Positions 9,669 through 18,484 of a stretch of 27,489 bases of DNA are shown in pieces (positions within the stretch are counted from its first letter, which is position 1; each line of letters starts with the position of its first letter). The notes below the pieces were generated by a model, which worked only from the letters and a program-made list of their open reading frames with translations, had not been told where the DNA came from and ran no database searches. The translations under genes were made by a program, and so were the position numbers. Origin of the DNA: CAZJCK01 sp964544635 (GTDB taxonomy: Bacteria; Zixibacteria; MSB-5A5; GN15; FEB-12). The stretch lies in contig CAZJCK010000047.1 in the NCBI GenBank assembly GCA_964544635.1, forward strand, positions 1-27,489, written 5' to 3'.

Positions 9669-11193
9669 CATGGTTCTCATCATTGATTTTGGGTCGCAGT
9701 ACACCCAGTTGATCGCGCGCCGGGTGCGCGAGGCCAGTGTCTATTGCGAGATCGCCCCTTGCAACGCCGACCTGTCCGACTATGCCGAGCGCCCGATCAA
9801 AGGGTACATCCTGTCGGGGGGGCCGGCTTCGGTGACCGATCCGCAATCGCCGCGCCTCGACAAGAAATTCTTCAAAACTGATCTGCCTATTCTTGGTGTC
9901 TGCTACGGTATGCAACTCATGGCCGACGAATTTGGCGGCCGTTTGGTCAAGAGCGAGATGCGCGAGTATGGCCGGGCGACGTTTGAGACGATCGACGGTG
10001 CCCCGCTGTTTTCCGGAGTGCCTAAACGATCGCAGGTGTGGATGTCGCACGGCGACTCGATCCTGCGGTTGCCGCCCGACTTTCGCGTCATCGGCTCGAC
10101 CGATGAACTCGAAGTGGCGGCGATGGCCGATTCCAGCGGCCGGCGATTCGGGTTGCAGTTCCATCCAGAAGTGCACCATACCAACGAAGGCAAGAACATC
10201 CTGGCAAACTTCCTCTTCGATGTCTGTGGCCTGAAGGGCGACTGGACGACTGAAGCCTTCATCGAACAGTCGGTGCGGGCGATCCGCGAACAGGTCGGCG
10301 ACAGCCATGTCATTCTCGGTATCTCCGGCGGCGTCGATTCGACCGTGGCCGCCAAACTCCTGACCGAAGCGATCGGCGATCAGCTCCACGGTGTGTTCGT
10401 CAACAACGGGGTGCTGCGCAAGAACGAGTTCGAAGAAGTGACCGCCATGCTCGAATCGCTCAACATCAACCTGCATCCGGTCGATGCCACCGACCTCTTT
10501 CTCGATCGACTCAAAGGTGTTACCGACCCCGAAAAGAAGCGCAAGATTATCGGCAACGCCTTTATCGACGTATTCGAAGAGCAGGCGGAGAGGATCGGCA
10601 GGATCGACTTCCTGGCACAGGGGACGTTGTACCCCGACGTAATCGAGTCGGTCTCGTTCAAGGGGCCAAGCGCGACCATCAAGTCGCACCACAACGTCGG
10701 CGGCCTGAAAGACCGCATGAAGTTCAAGCTGGTCGAGCCGTTGCGGGAACTGTTCAAAGATGAGGTCCGCGAGCTGGGTCGCTCGCTGGGTCTGCCGGAG
10801 TCGTTTATCGGCCGACACCCGTTCCCCGGCCCCGGCCTGGCGGTGCGCATTCTGGGTGATATCACGAAAGAACGGCTGGATCTGCTTCGCGAGGTGGACG
10901 CCATCTACATCGAGGAACTGCACAAGCACAAGATCTACGACGACATCTGGCAGGCCTTTGCGGTGCTGTTACCGGTGCAGGCGGTGGGTGTGATGGGTGA
11001 CGAGCGGACGTATGAGAATGTCGTGGCGCTGCGGGCGGTAACGTCGGTTGACGGTATGACCGCCGACTGGGCACGGATCGACCCCGACATCCTGGCAAAG
11101 ATCTCCAATCGAATCATACGCGGCGTGAAGGGTGTAAACCGCGTTACCTACGACATTTCATCGAAGCCCCCGGCCACCATCGAATGGGAATGA
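9640..11193 (+). CDS. guaA: GMP synthase (glutamine-hydrolysing)
   Basis: GuaA aminates XMP to GMP with ammonia from glutamine and ATP. The 517-residue product (E. coli 525) has a class I amidotransferase domain with nucleophile Cys88 (LGVCYGMQ) and the His175/Glu177 pair (FHPEV). The ATP-pyrophosphatase domain carries the PP-loop SGGVDST, and the C-terminal dimerisation/XMP domain has RHPFPGPGLAVRILGD. It ends in the usual ...PPATIEWE. I chose ATG 9640 because AAAGGA lies about 10 bases upstream; it overlaps the end of nadB by 29 bases. ATG 9670 (MVLIIDFGSQ) would remove the overlap but has no visible ribosome binding site. Confidence 0.96.
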   Translation: MTTPAAVHHDMVLIIDFGSQYTQLIARRVREASVYCEIAPCNADLSDYAERPIKGYILSGGPASVTDPQSPRLDKKFFKTDLPILGVCYGMQLMADEFGGRLVKSEMREYGRATFETIDGAPLFSGVPKRSQVWMSHGDSILRLPPDFRVIGSTDELEVAAMADSSGRRFGLQFHPEVHHTNEGKNILANFLFDVCGLKGDWTTEAFIEQSVRAIREQVGDSHVILGISGGVDSTVAAKLLTEAIGDQLHGVFVNNGVLRKNEFEEVTAMLESLNINLHPVDATDLFLDRLKGVTDPEKKRKIIGNAFIDVFEEQAERIGRIDFLAQGTLYPDVIESVSFKGPSATIKSHHNVGGLKDRMKFKLVEPLRELFKDEVRELGRSLGLPESFIGRHPFPGPGLAVRILGDITKERLDLLREVDAIYIEELHKHKIYDDIWQAFAVLLPVQAVGVMGDERTYENVVALRAVTSVDGMTADWARIDPDILAKISNRIIRGVKGVNRVTYDISSKPPATIEWE

Positions 11194-11237
11194 CCGTTAT
11201 CCGCCGGCGCAACTGAGTCGGTACCTGAATAACTGAT

Positions 11238-11945
11238 ATGGGATTATCTTCATTCAAGCGCAGAATCGATCGACGGGCGAAGCGGTGGCGGTATCGCACC
11301 CACGCCCACCCGACTGAGTTTGACTGGAACTGGCGGGCGAACAACTTCAATCGGATGGCGGTGATCAACCTGCTGGTCAGCCTGAAGGGCGGCACCGACT
11401 GCCGCTACCTCGAAATCGGCTGTGCCGATAACGACTTGTTTGACACCGTCATCGCAAGCCGGAAGATCGGCGTCGATCCCCAGACGGGCGGCACCCACCG
11501 TATGACCAGCGACGACTTCTTTGCTGCCAATACGGAACGGTTTGACGTAGTATTCATTGACGGCCTGCACGAGTTCGGGCAGGTGCACAAGGATACGGTC
11601 AACGCCCTGGCCTGCCTGAACCAGGGCGGCTGGATCGCTTACCACGATCTCCTGCCGCGAAACTGGAGAGAGCAGCATGTTCCGAGGTTACAGGGGGAAT
11701 GGACGGGCGATTGCTGGAAGATCAGTGTCGAGCTGCTTAACAGTCCCGACCTCGATTTTCGGATCTTTACGCTCGACTACGGTGTTGGGGTGATGCAACC
11801 GAACACGTCGGGAGCCGCCCTTGCCGACATGCGCGACACCTTGCGCGAGGCACAGTTTGACCGTTTCGTCGAAGTCCTCGACGACCTACCGCGGGTCGAC
11901 TGGAACCAGGGCGTACAGTGGATTCGATCGAGATCGGGAGTATAA
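11238..11945 (+). CDS. Class I SAM-dependent methyltransferase-like protein
   Basis: The 235-residue product has the Rossmann methyltransferase pattern of the Methyltransf_24 type. Motif I is LEIGCADN (about residues 56-63), an acidic strand end lies at GVDPQTGG, and FDVVFIDGLHEFGQV around residue 108 is the typical post-II segment, followed by GGWIAYHDLLPR. The first 40 residues are basic and Arg/Trp-rich. Proteins of this kind are often found in glycan or surface-polysaccharide loci, but the substrate cannot be deduced. It lies 44 bases after guaA on the same strand with no visible promoter or strong ribosome binding site, so it is probably the tail of the upstream operon. Confidence 0.8.
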   Translation: MGLSSFKRRIDRRAKRWRYRTHAHPTEFDWNWRANNFNRMAVINLLVSLKGGTDCRYLEIGCADNDLFDTVIASRKIGVDPQTGGTHRMTSDDFFAANTERFDVVFIDGLHEFGQVHKDTVNALACLNQGGWIAYHDLLPRNWREQHVPRLQGEWTGDCWKISVELLNSPDLDFRIFTLDYGVGVMQPNTSGAALADMRDTLREAQFDRFVEVLDDLPRVDWNQGVQWIRSRSGV

Positions 11946-11965
11946 ACTGAAACGATGATGTCGAC

Positions 11966-12808
11966 ATGGTTGGTCAGGCTTTGCGTATGATAGTATGGCT
12001 CATTGTGGCGCTCCTCGCCGGTGTCGTCGCCTTTCTCGGCTACCTGTATTTCAACCAGGAAGGAATGATGTTTCATCCCACGTCGTCGATCGACGCTTCC
12101 CCGGCCGATCTCGGTATCGAATTTGAAGATGTCTTCATCGAAGTGTCTAACGGTGAGCGGATTCACGGCTGGTATATCCCGGCTGACTCGCAACGGGCGG
12201 CCGAACGCACGGTCCTGTTTTTCCACGGTAACGGCGGCAATATCTCGCACCGTCTCGAAACCGTGGAGTTTCTCTTCCAACTCGGGGTGCCGCAACTGCA
12301 TATCGACTATAGGGGGTATGGCAAATCGGATGGTTCGGTGGGTGAAGCGGAGTGCTATGCCGATGCCGTGGCGGCCTCTGACTGGCTGGCGGCCAACAAG
12401 AGTGTGCCGCCGGAGTACCAGGTCGCTTTTGGCCGGTCGCTGGGCGGGGCGGTGGCAATTGAGCTGGCCACGCGGCGCCGGCTGGCCGGGCTGATCGTCG
12501 AATCGTCGTTTACGTCGGCCGCCGATATGGGCCAGAAGATGTTTCCGTTCCTGCCGGTCAAGTACCTGGTGCGGTACAAGTTTGCCTCGGGTGAAAAAAT
12601 CGGCTCGATCGACTGCCCGGTGCTTATTACTCATTCACCACAGGACGATCTCATTCCGTACCATATGGGCGAGAAATTGTTTGAACTCGCCGCCGAGCCG
12701 AAGCGTTTTGTCAACTTGCAAGGCGGACATAACGAACGCTGGTACCTGAACACCTCGGACTACCGTGCTGCTGTCGCTGAATGGACCAGGGCCCGGCCGG
12801 CCGATTGA
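11966..12808 (+). CDS. Membrane-anchored alpha/beta hydrolase
   Basis: This is a serine hydrolase fold of the BEM46/YfhR-like type, 280 residues. An N-terminal helix (about residues 8-28) anchors it in the membrane. FFHGNGGN supplies the oxyanion region and the nucleophile elbow is GRSLGG with Ser158. Asp227 (SPQDDLIP) and His255 (GGHNE) complete the triad. YRGYGKSDG is a common family motif. It could be an esterase, lipase or thioesterase, or act on a lipid; no substrate is indicated. ATG 11966 gives a short pre-helix; ATG 11987 (MIVWLIV) is an equally possible start. It follows the methyltransferase by 20 bases, and a strong promoter starts 17 bases after its stop, marking the end of this transcription unit. 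Confidence 0.85.
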   Translation: MVGQALRMIVWLIVALLAGVVAFLGYLYFNQEGMMFHPTSSIDASPADLGIEFEDVFIEVSNGERIHGWYIPADSQRAAERTVLFFHGNGGNISHRLETVEFLFQLGVPQLHIDYRGYGKSDGSVGEAECYADAVAASDWLAANKSVPPEYQVAFGRSLGGAVAIELATRRRLAGLIVESSFTSAADMGQKMFPFLPVKYLVRYKFASGEKIGSIDCPVLITHSPQDDLIPYHMGEKLFELAAEPKRFVNLQGGHNERWYLNTSDYRAAVAEWTRARPAD

Positions 12809-12824
12809 CTGGCGGCCAAATCGA

Positions 12825-12853
12825 TTGACAAGGGATCGGCAGCCGCCTATTAT
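12825..12853 (+). promoter_or_regulatory. Near-consensus sigma70 promoter for the polyprenyl synthase gene
   Basis: TTGACA (12825-12830) and TATTAT (12848-12853) are spaced by 17 bases. The predicted start near 12860 gives a leader of about 42 bases before ATG 12902. The position in the only clear gap between the two gene blocks supports it. Confidence 0.75.
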
Positions 12854-12901
12854 GGCAACCGACTATTGAGCTATTTTATTGGGACGTGACAGGATAGACG
12901 A

Positions 12902-13888
12902 ATGATCGACGCCGAAAAGCTGCGCGAGTATATTGAGCCGGTCAACGCCGATCTCGACGAGTTTCACCGCAAACTCAACGACTACCTCAAGGGAGATTCC
13001 CCCCTGATTACGTCGATCGCTCGCCATCTGCTGCGCTCGCGCGGCAAGCGGATGCGGCCGATCTTCCTGTTTCTGTCGTCACGGGCGGCCGATAACTTCA
13101 CCGAACACTCGGTAGACGCTTCCCTTTCCATTGAGCTGATTCACACTGCCACGTTGCTGCATGATGATGTGGTCGATGAATCGGAGCTGCGGCGCGGTTC
13201 GGCCACGGTCAACGCCCAATGGACCAACCTGATCTCCGTGCTCATGGGCGACTACTTGTTTGCCAAGGCGTTTCGCATCATGGTCGACACCCGCAACATG
13301 GACCTGATGGCGGCTGTCTCGGCGGCTACGGAGCGGGTATCGGTGGGTGAACTTCGGCAGATCGAAGAGACCGGCAACTACGACCTGTCCGAGGAAGAGT
13401 ATATCAGCATTATTGCCGATAAGACCGCCTCGCTGTTCAATGTGTCCTGCGAGGCCGGGCCGATCCTTAACAACCGTCATCGCAAAGAGCGGAGCCGGTT
13501 TGCGAGCTTTGGGGAAAAAATCGGCACCGCCTTCCAGATCGCCGACGACCTGCTTGATTACACCGGCGATCCGGACGTGACCGGGAAACAACCGGGAATC
13601 GATGTCATGACCGGTCAGGTCACACTGCCGCTGATTTACTCGCTGCGCCGGGTGAACAAGGCCAGCCGCGAGGAGATGGTCAAGTTCCTGCGCGAGAAGA
13701 ACGGCGACGAGGAATCGTTCCAGCAGGTCCACAAGTTTGTCGAGGAAAACGGCGGTATCGACTATGCCTACCGCCGGGCCGATAGTCTCTGTGTCCAGGC
13801 GATGGACAACCTGTCGAGTGTCGGTTCGTCGGTCTACCTGACCTCGCTTTCCGACATGGTCCGTTTTACCACCAGCCGGGCCTCGTAA
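12902..13888 (+). CDS. Long-chain polyprenyl diphosphate synthase (IspB/HepT-like)
   Basis: This is a trans-isoprenyl diphosphate synthase of 328 residues that condenses isopentenyl units onto an allylic primer, probably to make the side chain of a respiratory quinone. The first aspartate-rich motif is DDVVD at residues 88-92 (LLHDDVVDESELRRGS). The second is Asp215-Asp216-Leu-Leu-Asp219 (QIADDLLDYTGD). Small residues (Thr/Ala) before the first motif leave room for a long product, which argues against a farnesyl synthase. Chain length cannot be fixed from sequence. It has its own promoter, and AGGAT lies about 8 bases before ATG 12902. No quinone-biosynthesis partner gene lies beside it. Confidence 0.93.
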   Translation: MIDAEKLREYIEPVNADLDEFHRKLNDYLKGDSPLITSIARHLLRSRGKRMRPIFLFLSSRAADNFTEHSVDASLSIELIHTATLLHDDVVDESELRRGSATVNAQWTNLISVLMGDYLFAKAFRIMVDTRNMDLMAAVSAATERVSVGELRQIEETGNYDLSEEEYISIIADKTASLFNVSCEAGPILNNRHRKERSRFASFGEKIGTAFQIADDLLDYTGDPDVTGKQPGIDVMTGQVTLPLIYSLRRVNKASREEMVKFLREKNGDEESFQQVHKFVEENGGIDYAYRRADSLCVQAMDNLSSVGSSVYLTSLSDMVRFTTSRAS

Positions 13889-13937
13889 TAGCTGGTCTGC
13901 AATCTAAACTCTCGGGGCACAGGCGCGTATAAAAGGC

Positions 13938-16106
13938 ATGTTCGGATTCGAATCGCTCTCCATAGAATTCCTTACCAACACTCCTTTCTGGGTCGCCCTC
14001 GGCCTGGTTGTTCTGCTGGCGCTGTCATTTTTGATGTACCGCCGCACCAACCCGCCGTTGCCGCGCTATCTGCTGATCATTCTGGGGACACTGCGGCTGG
14101 TCGCTGTGGTCGCCCTCTGCCTGGCCCTGTTTGAGCCGGTCCTGTCGTACACCCGGGATTTCGTGCGACAGAAACGAGTCGCCGTGCTGGTCGATCATTC
14201 CGGCAGCATGGAGCGGGAAGAAGACGGCAAGACGCGTCAGGCGAGGGTCGATTCGCTGCTGTCGACCGACACGTTCGATCGGCTGCGTACCAATACTGAT
14301 GTCACCTTTTACTACTTCGGCGGCGACATGGCCACCGACGCCACGGAGATTGCGGACGACAAGACGGCGCTGGGGGATGCCCTGTTTGAACTGGAGAAGG
14401 TCAACCTGACCAATCCGTTCGATCATGTGCTCCTGCTGTCCGACGGCAATTCCAATTCCGGCCGCGACCCGCGGTCGGCCGCGCAGCAGGTGACCCGGCC
14501 GATCAGCGCGATTGGCGTGGCAACAACAGGGCGCCAGTTCGATATCGCCCTTGGCGACATCGACTACAACCCGGTTGCTTTTGTCGGCCGCCCCAGCCCC
14601 ATCACCGTACAGTTTTCCTGGCGCCAGGGAGAGGACAAGGCGATCGAGGTGCAGCTGCGCGACGATGTCCGAATAGTCGGCAGCCGAGGTTATCGGATCG
14701 ATCAGGCCGACGGATTTGGCGATATCACGATCGACTACACGCCCGAGCAACCGGGTGAGAAATTGCTGACGGTTCGCATCCCGGCACTCGAGGGGGAGCA
14801 AACCGCCGCCAATAACGAGCGAACCATTGCCATCAAAGTGCTCAAGAGCCGGATGAATGTCCTGATTGTCACCGATCAGCCCGACTATGAAGTCGGCTTC
14901 CTGAGCCGGTTCCTGCGGCAGTCGGAGAAGTATGCTGTTGAGCTGCTTTCGCTCGGACGTCAGTCCGGCAACCTGACCGGCAGCTTCCCGAATTCTCAGG
15001 CGGAGCTGAACCAGTACGACCTGGTGGTACTGCATGATCTGCCACCGGGCAAGCTGGCGCCACATGCCGCCAAAGTGAAGTCGTATCTCGAGGATCGCGG
15101 CGGCGCTGTCTGGTACCTGATGGCGCATCATACTGCCGCGGCCGCCCCCCCCGACTGGCTGGCCGAACTGCTGCCGTTCTATCACACCTCACCGAGCCGG
15201 GTTATTGAAGGGAGTTTTCACGGCGAACCATCCGAGGACAATCTGTTTCATCCAGCCGTCCGTTTAGCCGATGACCGCTCCGCGATCCGCAGTCTCTGGT
15301 CGCAATTGCCGCCGTTCCATTCGGTGGTACCGTGCGACACGGTTCAGTCGGCCGCCGAGGTGCTGGTCAATGTTTCCGGCCGCCTTCGTGGCGAGCAATT
15401 GCCGGCCCTGGGGTATATGCGTCACGGTCCGGGTAAACTGCTCGCCATCGCCGCCCTGCCGGTATGGCCGTGGGGTTTCGTCACCCTCGGATACGGCGAG
15501 AATCACGGTGCGTATGCTCGTTTTGTCGATGGCGCCGTGAGCTGGTTGACCCTGCGCGACGATTTCGATCCGATCCGCATCCTCCCCGAAAAGCAGGTTT
15601 TCAGCCGTGGCGAACCGGTACTGTTTGAAGGGTTTGCCTTCGATCCCGGATTCCGTCCGTTGCCCGATGTCAGCGGCTCGGTACAGCTCGAGGCAGTCGA
15701 TGGGGACACCGACTACGATATCGATTTCATCGCTGTCGCCGACGGCAAGTATCGCGCGGAATTCAAGAATGTGCGTCCCGGCGCCTACACCTGGACCGGT
15801 CGACTGATGCAGGATGATCGGTTGTTGAAAGAAGCGACCGGCGAGATTATGGTCGAGACCTTCTCTCTCGAAGAGTTCGACCAGAGTGGCGACCCGACCA
15901 CCCTGGCGGCGATTGCCCGCCTGACCGGCGGCAACTACTATTCCGTCGATAAGTTCTCCCAGGCGGTGGCCGGTATCGATATGTCGCCGGTTACCGGCAG
16001 CCTGACCGGCGAGCTGTCGCTGTGGGGACGTTGGTGGCTCTTGTTGATCTTCATCGCGGCGTTGTCAATTGAGTGGCTGGTGCGCAAGGCCAACCAGTTG
16101 CTCTAA
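13938..16106 (+). CDS. Membrane-anchored VWA / GATase-like domain protein
   Basis: The 722-residue product has two N-terminal membrane helices (about residues 14-34 and 37-62), a von Willebrand A-type domain from about residue 80, a beta-sandwich region, a class I amidotransferase-like fold around residues 300-500, and a final helix near residues 697-715 (WWLLLIFIAALSIEWLV). The metal site DHSGSM has Asp86, Ser88 and Ser90, and LLLSDGN follows near residue 168. Large proteins of this design, related to the BatA/BatB type, are common in FCB and PVC bacteria; their role is poorly defined, and the amidotransferase-like part is usually not an active enzyme. It starts 49 bases after the prenyl synthase gene and may share its transcript. 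Most of the chain should be periplasmic. Confidence 0.85.
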   Translation: MFGFESLSIEFLTNTPFWVALGLVVLLALSFLMYRRTNPPLPRYLLIILGTLRLVAVVALCLALFEPVLSYTRDFVRQKRVAVLVDHSGSMEREEDGKTRQARVDSLLSTDTFDRLRTNTDVTFYYFGGDMATDATEIADDKTALGDALFELEKVNLTNPFDHVLLLSDGNSNSGRDPRSAAQQVTRPISAIGVATTGRQFDIALGDIDYNPVAFVGRPSPITVQFSWRQGEDKAIEVQLRDDVRIVGSRGYRIDQADGFGDITIDYTPEQPGEKLLTVRIPALEGEQTAANNERTIAIKVLKSRMNVLIVTDQPDYEVGFLSRFLRQSEKYAVELLSLGRQSGNLTGSFPNSQAELNQYDLVVLHDLPPGKLAPHAAKVKSYLEDRGGAVWYLMAHHTAAAAPPDWLAELLPFYHTSPSRVIEGSFHGEPSEDNLFHPAVRLADDRSAIRSLWSQLPPFHSVVPCDTVQSAAEVLVNVSGRLRGEQLPALGYMRHGPGKLLAIAALPVWPWGFVTLGYGENHGAYARFVDGAVSWLTLRDDFDPIRILPEKQVFSRGEPVLFEGFAFDPGFRPLPDVSGSVQLEAVDGDTDYDIDFIAVADGKYRAEFKNVRPGAYTWTGRLMQDDRLLKEATGEIMVETFSLEEFDQSGDPTTLAAIARLTGGNYYSVDKFSQAVAGIDMSPVTGSLTGELSLWGRWWLLLIFIAALSIEWLVRKANQLL

Positions 16107-16111
16107 GCCGG

Positions 16112-16435
16112 CTACTTTTCAAACTTCTCCATCACCGCCCGCAAATCGACCTGCTGCGATAATTCAATCTTCTGCTCCGACAGTTTCTCCAGAATCTGGC
16201 GCATCCGCTCGGCACACTTGAGCATCTCCGATAGCGTGTCGCGCTGCGAGTCTGTCCAATCCCCGGTCTCTTCCATCAGCAGCTCGCCGTACCCCACCAC
16301 TCCGCTGAGCGGATTATTGAGATCGTGGTTCAGGTTCAGGCAATGGGCAAGGTACGGCTTGAGCAGCTCGAACAGCGCCCGGTCGTCGTTAACGTCAACA
16401 AGATCAGTCTTGTCTATCTTTGTCGTGTCCTGCAT
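16112..16435 (-). CDS. Stand-alone histidine-kinase dimerisation (HisKA) protein
   Basis: The 107-residue product is a HisKA/DHp-type helical hairpin without a kinase domain. The H-box reads NLNHDLNNPLSGVVGYGELL with the phospho-acceptor His37, and a second long helix follows (about residues 68-98, LSEMLKCAERMRQILEKL). There is no N, G1 or G2 box, no sensor domain and no transmembrane segment. AAGGGGGTG lies about 7 bases before the ATG, a good ribosome binding site, and the stop is close to the stop of the VWA gene, so this looks like an intact small gene rather than a frame accident. It may be a phosphotransfer or dimerisation partner, or the remnant of a full kinase. Confidence 0.8.
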   Translation of the reverse strand: MQDTTKIDKTDLVDVNDDRALFELLKPYLAHCLNLNHDLNNPLSGVVGYGELLMEETGDWTDSQRDTLSEMLKCAERMRQILEKLSEQKIELSQQVDLRAVMEKFEK

Positions 16436-16606
16436 GGAGACACCCCCTTGGCACTCAATTACTCAGCAATAACTCTCTGCTCAGTGTATCGGCTGAATTG
16501 ACTCTTAAATACAGCCTTGCTCCGGGCCTGCTCATTGATTGAACAATTGACTTTTCCGTCGCCGCTCTCTCCCGTATGTTGGACTGCCAAACTGAGGAGA
16601 CAGAAC

Positions 16607-17752
16607 ATGAAGATAGCAGTGATCGGCGCCGGCCTGATGGGCCGGGCCGCGGTATATGATCTGGCGCGGGCTGAGGGCGTGATCGCAGTCGGCGCCTTCG
16701 ATATCGATCTCGATACCGCCAAAATGGTGGCGGAAAAATACGGTGACGGCAAGGCTACGGCGGGACGGCTCGATGCTTCCGACGAGGCCGCGGTGGCCGA
16801 AACCCTGCAGGACTACGATGCCGCCTTTGCCTCGGTGACCTATTCGCTCAACCCCGGTATCACCCGGGCGGCGATCAAGGCCCATTGTCACCTCGTTGAC
16901 CTCGGCGGCAACAACGAGATGGTGTCCCAGCAGATAGCTATGAACGACGAGGCGGAAGCGGCCGACGTACTGATCGTCCCCGACTGCGGTCTTGCCCCCG
17001 GCATGGTGTCGGTGTTGACGGCTGACGGTATCGCCAGGTTCGATCAGGTGGAATCAGTCAAGATCCGAGTCGGCGGCCTGCCGCAGTCCCCCCGCCCGCC
17101 CCTCAACTACCAGATCGTGTTCTCGCCGGAGGGCCTGATCAACGAATACTACGAACCGTGTGTCGTTCTCGAGAACGGCAGCAAGAAGACGGTCCAGCCG
17201 ATGACCGAGGTGGAGCTGTTGCATTTCGACGGTGTGGGGAAGCTGGAGGCGTTTCACACCTCCGGCGGTTCGTCGACGCTGCCGGATACCTATGAGGGCA
17301 AAGTCCACTCACTCGACTACAAGACGATTCGTTACCCCGGTCACTGCCAGTTAATGAAGGCGATGCTCGATATCGGCCTCGGCTCACGGCAGCCGGTCGA
17401 TGTCGAGGGACAGATGGTCTCGCCGCGCAAGTTGTTCCGCGCCGTGCTGGCCAAGAGCCTGACATTCAACGATCTCGACCTGGTAGTGGTACGACTCGAG
17501 TTCGAGGGGGAGAAGGACGGCGACAGCAGGCAACTGGTCTATGAGATCCTCGATCGCCAGATGTCGCGAGAAGCGCTCACCGCTATGATGCGCACGACTG
17601 CTTTCCCGGCTGCCATTGTCGCCTGGATGGCGGCATCAGGCCAGATAACCGCGCGCGGCTGCAAGCCCCAGGAGGTGGTCGTGCCGTCCAAGCCGTTTAT
17701 CGCCCAGCTGAAGAAGCGCAATATCAATCTGGTTATTAGAGAGTCGAACTGA
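16607..17752 (+). CDS. Saccharopine dehydrogenase-like oxidoreductase
   Basis: The 381-residue product has an N-terminal NAD(P) loop GAGLMG (residues 7-12, MKIAVIGAGLMGRA), the FDIDLDTAK strand with an acidic residue expected to bind the ribose, and the HLVDLGGNNEMV and PDCGLAPGM segments typical of the saccharopine dehydrogenase family. Members include saccharopine reductase and lysine 6-dehydrogenase, and they share the C-terminal domain with DTYEGKVHSLDYKTIRYPGH. Whether it acts on lysine, saccharopine, carboxynorspermidine or another amine is not clear. GAGGAG lies about 8 bases before ATG 16607; the longer frame from 16517 has no support. It is divergent from the HisKA gene and converges on the pseudopilin operon with a 6-base gap. 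Confidence 0.85.
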   Translation: MKIAVIGAGLMGRAAVYDLARAEGVIAVGAFDIDLDTAKMVAEKYGDGKATAGRLDASDEAAVAETLQDYDAAFASVTYSLNPGITRAAIKAHCHLVDLGGNNEMVSQQIAMNDEAEAADVLIVPDCGLAPGMVSVLTADGIARFDQVESVKIRVGGLPQSPRPPLNYQIVFSPEGLINEYYEPCVVLENGSKKTVQPMTEVELLHFDGVGKLEAFHTSGGSSTLPDTYEGKVHSLDYKTIRYPGHCQLMKAMLDIGLGSRQPVDVEGQMVSPRKLFRAVLAKSLTFNDLDLVVVRLEFEGEKDGDSRQLVYEILDRQMSREALTAMMRTTAFPAAIVAWMAASGQITARGCKPQEVVVPSKPFIAQLKKRNINLVIRESN

Positions 17753-17758
17753 ACGAGC

Positions 17759-18484
17759 CTACCACAATGCGGCCGGAAAGATGACCTCGATCCGTACGTT
17801 CGAGCGCGGTAACACCGACACGTTGTAGTGTATCGTGTCGGTGCTCGGGACCCAGATGGCAAGTAACTGGTGATTGCCGATCGGCACGCTGCCGAACGAA
17901 AAGGTACCGTCGATCGACGGATGAGTCGTCGCCGTCGTGAGACTGCCGGAGCCGTCGGGATAAATCAGTTCAAGCGACAGCGAGTCAAGCTCATCGGATG
18001 ACGGTGACAGGCCACGGGCGTCAACGACGTACCCGTTGACGCTGTTTTGCAGCAGATCTGACGATGCCTCAACGATCGGGCGGTCGAGGTTCGAGCCGGA
18101 ACCCGTGGATCGTATCGAAATGCCGGTGAAACCATACGGCTGGTTCCAGGCGTCGCGACGGTAGTCATCTCCACCCGGGCCGGTCTCGATGTATGGCCCG
18201 TTCCACGTCGCATACCCCGGATCAGCAACCAGCGCATCGAGGGTCGCCGGCAGAGAGCCGACATCACCGACATACCCAAAGTTGGTTCGCGCGCCCGAGG
18301 CGTGCAGTGCGGCGTTGCCGGCGACGGCGAAGGCCAGCTGATCCATCTCGTCCATAGTCGCCTGGTAGCGAGCATCGTCGATGCTGTCGCCCATCTGGCG
18401 CACCGCGACGGTTGCGATGATGCCCATGATAACAATGACGATCACCAGTTCGATCAGGGTAAAGCCGGAATGGTTGCGGCGCAT
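17759..18484 (-). CDS. Pseudopilin, cassette gene 4 (short form)
   Basis: This is the last gene of the four-gene cassette, 241 residues from ATG 18484. The leader MRRNHSG is followed by FTLIELVIVIVIMG, so prepilin peptidase should cut after Gly7 and leave Phe1 with Glu5. A GspG-like core follows with FGYVGDVGSLP, DPGYATWNGPYIE and DAWNQPYGF...STGSG. A carboxypeptidase-regulatory-like beta-sandwich then ends in VLPRSNVRIEVIFPAALW. Unlike its three paralogues it has no further C-terminal module. GGGGAG lies 6 bases before the ATG, which shares a base with the upstream gene's TGA. A major-subunit or assembly-initiating role is possible, since it is the simplest paralogue. Confidence 0.85.
   Translation of the reverse strand: MRRNHSGFTLIELVIVIVIMGIIATVAVRQMGDSIDDARYQATMDEMDQLAFAVAGNAALHASGARTNFGYVGDVGSLPATLDALVADPGYATWNGPYIETGPGGDDYRRDAWNQPYGFTGISIRSTGSGSNLDRPIVEASSDLLQNSVNGYVVDARGLSPSSDELDSLSLELIYPDGSGSLTTATTHPSIDGTFSFGSVPIGNHQLLAIWVPSTDTIHYNVSVLPRSNVRIEVIFPAALW
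17813..17843 (-). repeat. Strong inverted repeat inside the 3' end of a pseudopilin gene
   Basis: CACCGACACG (17813-17822) and CGTGTCGGTG (17834-17843) form a perfect 10-base inverted repeat with an 11-base loop, inside the codons for the C-terminal strand of cassette gene 4. There is no T-run on either strand. It could stabilise the 3' end of the cassette mRNA or slow convergent transcription. Confidence 0.5.

Noticed and set aside
9622..10929. Long minus-strand reading frame (435 codons)
   Set aside because: It is antisense to guaA, which is complete and conserved.
16547..16580. TTGACT...TATGTT as a promoter for the saccharopine dehydrogenase-like gene
   Set aside because: The spacer is 22 bases, too long for sigma70.
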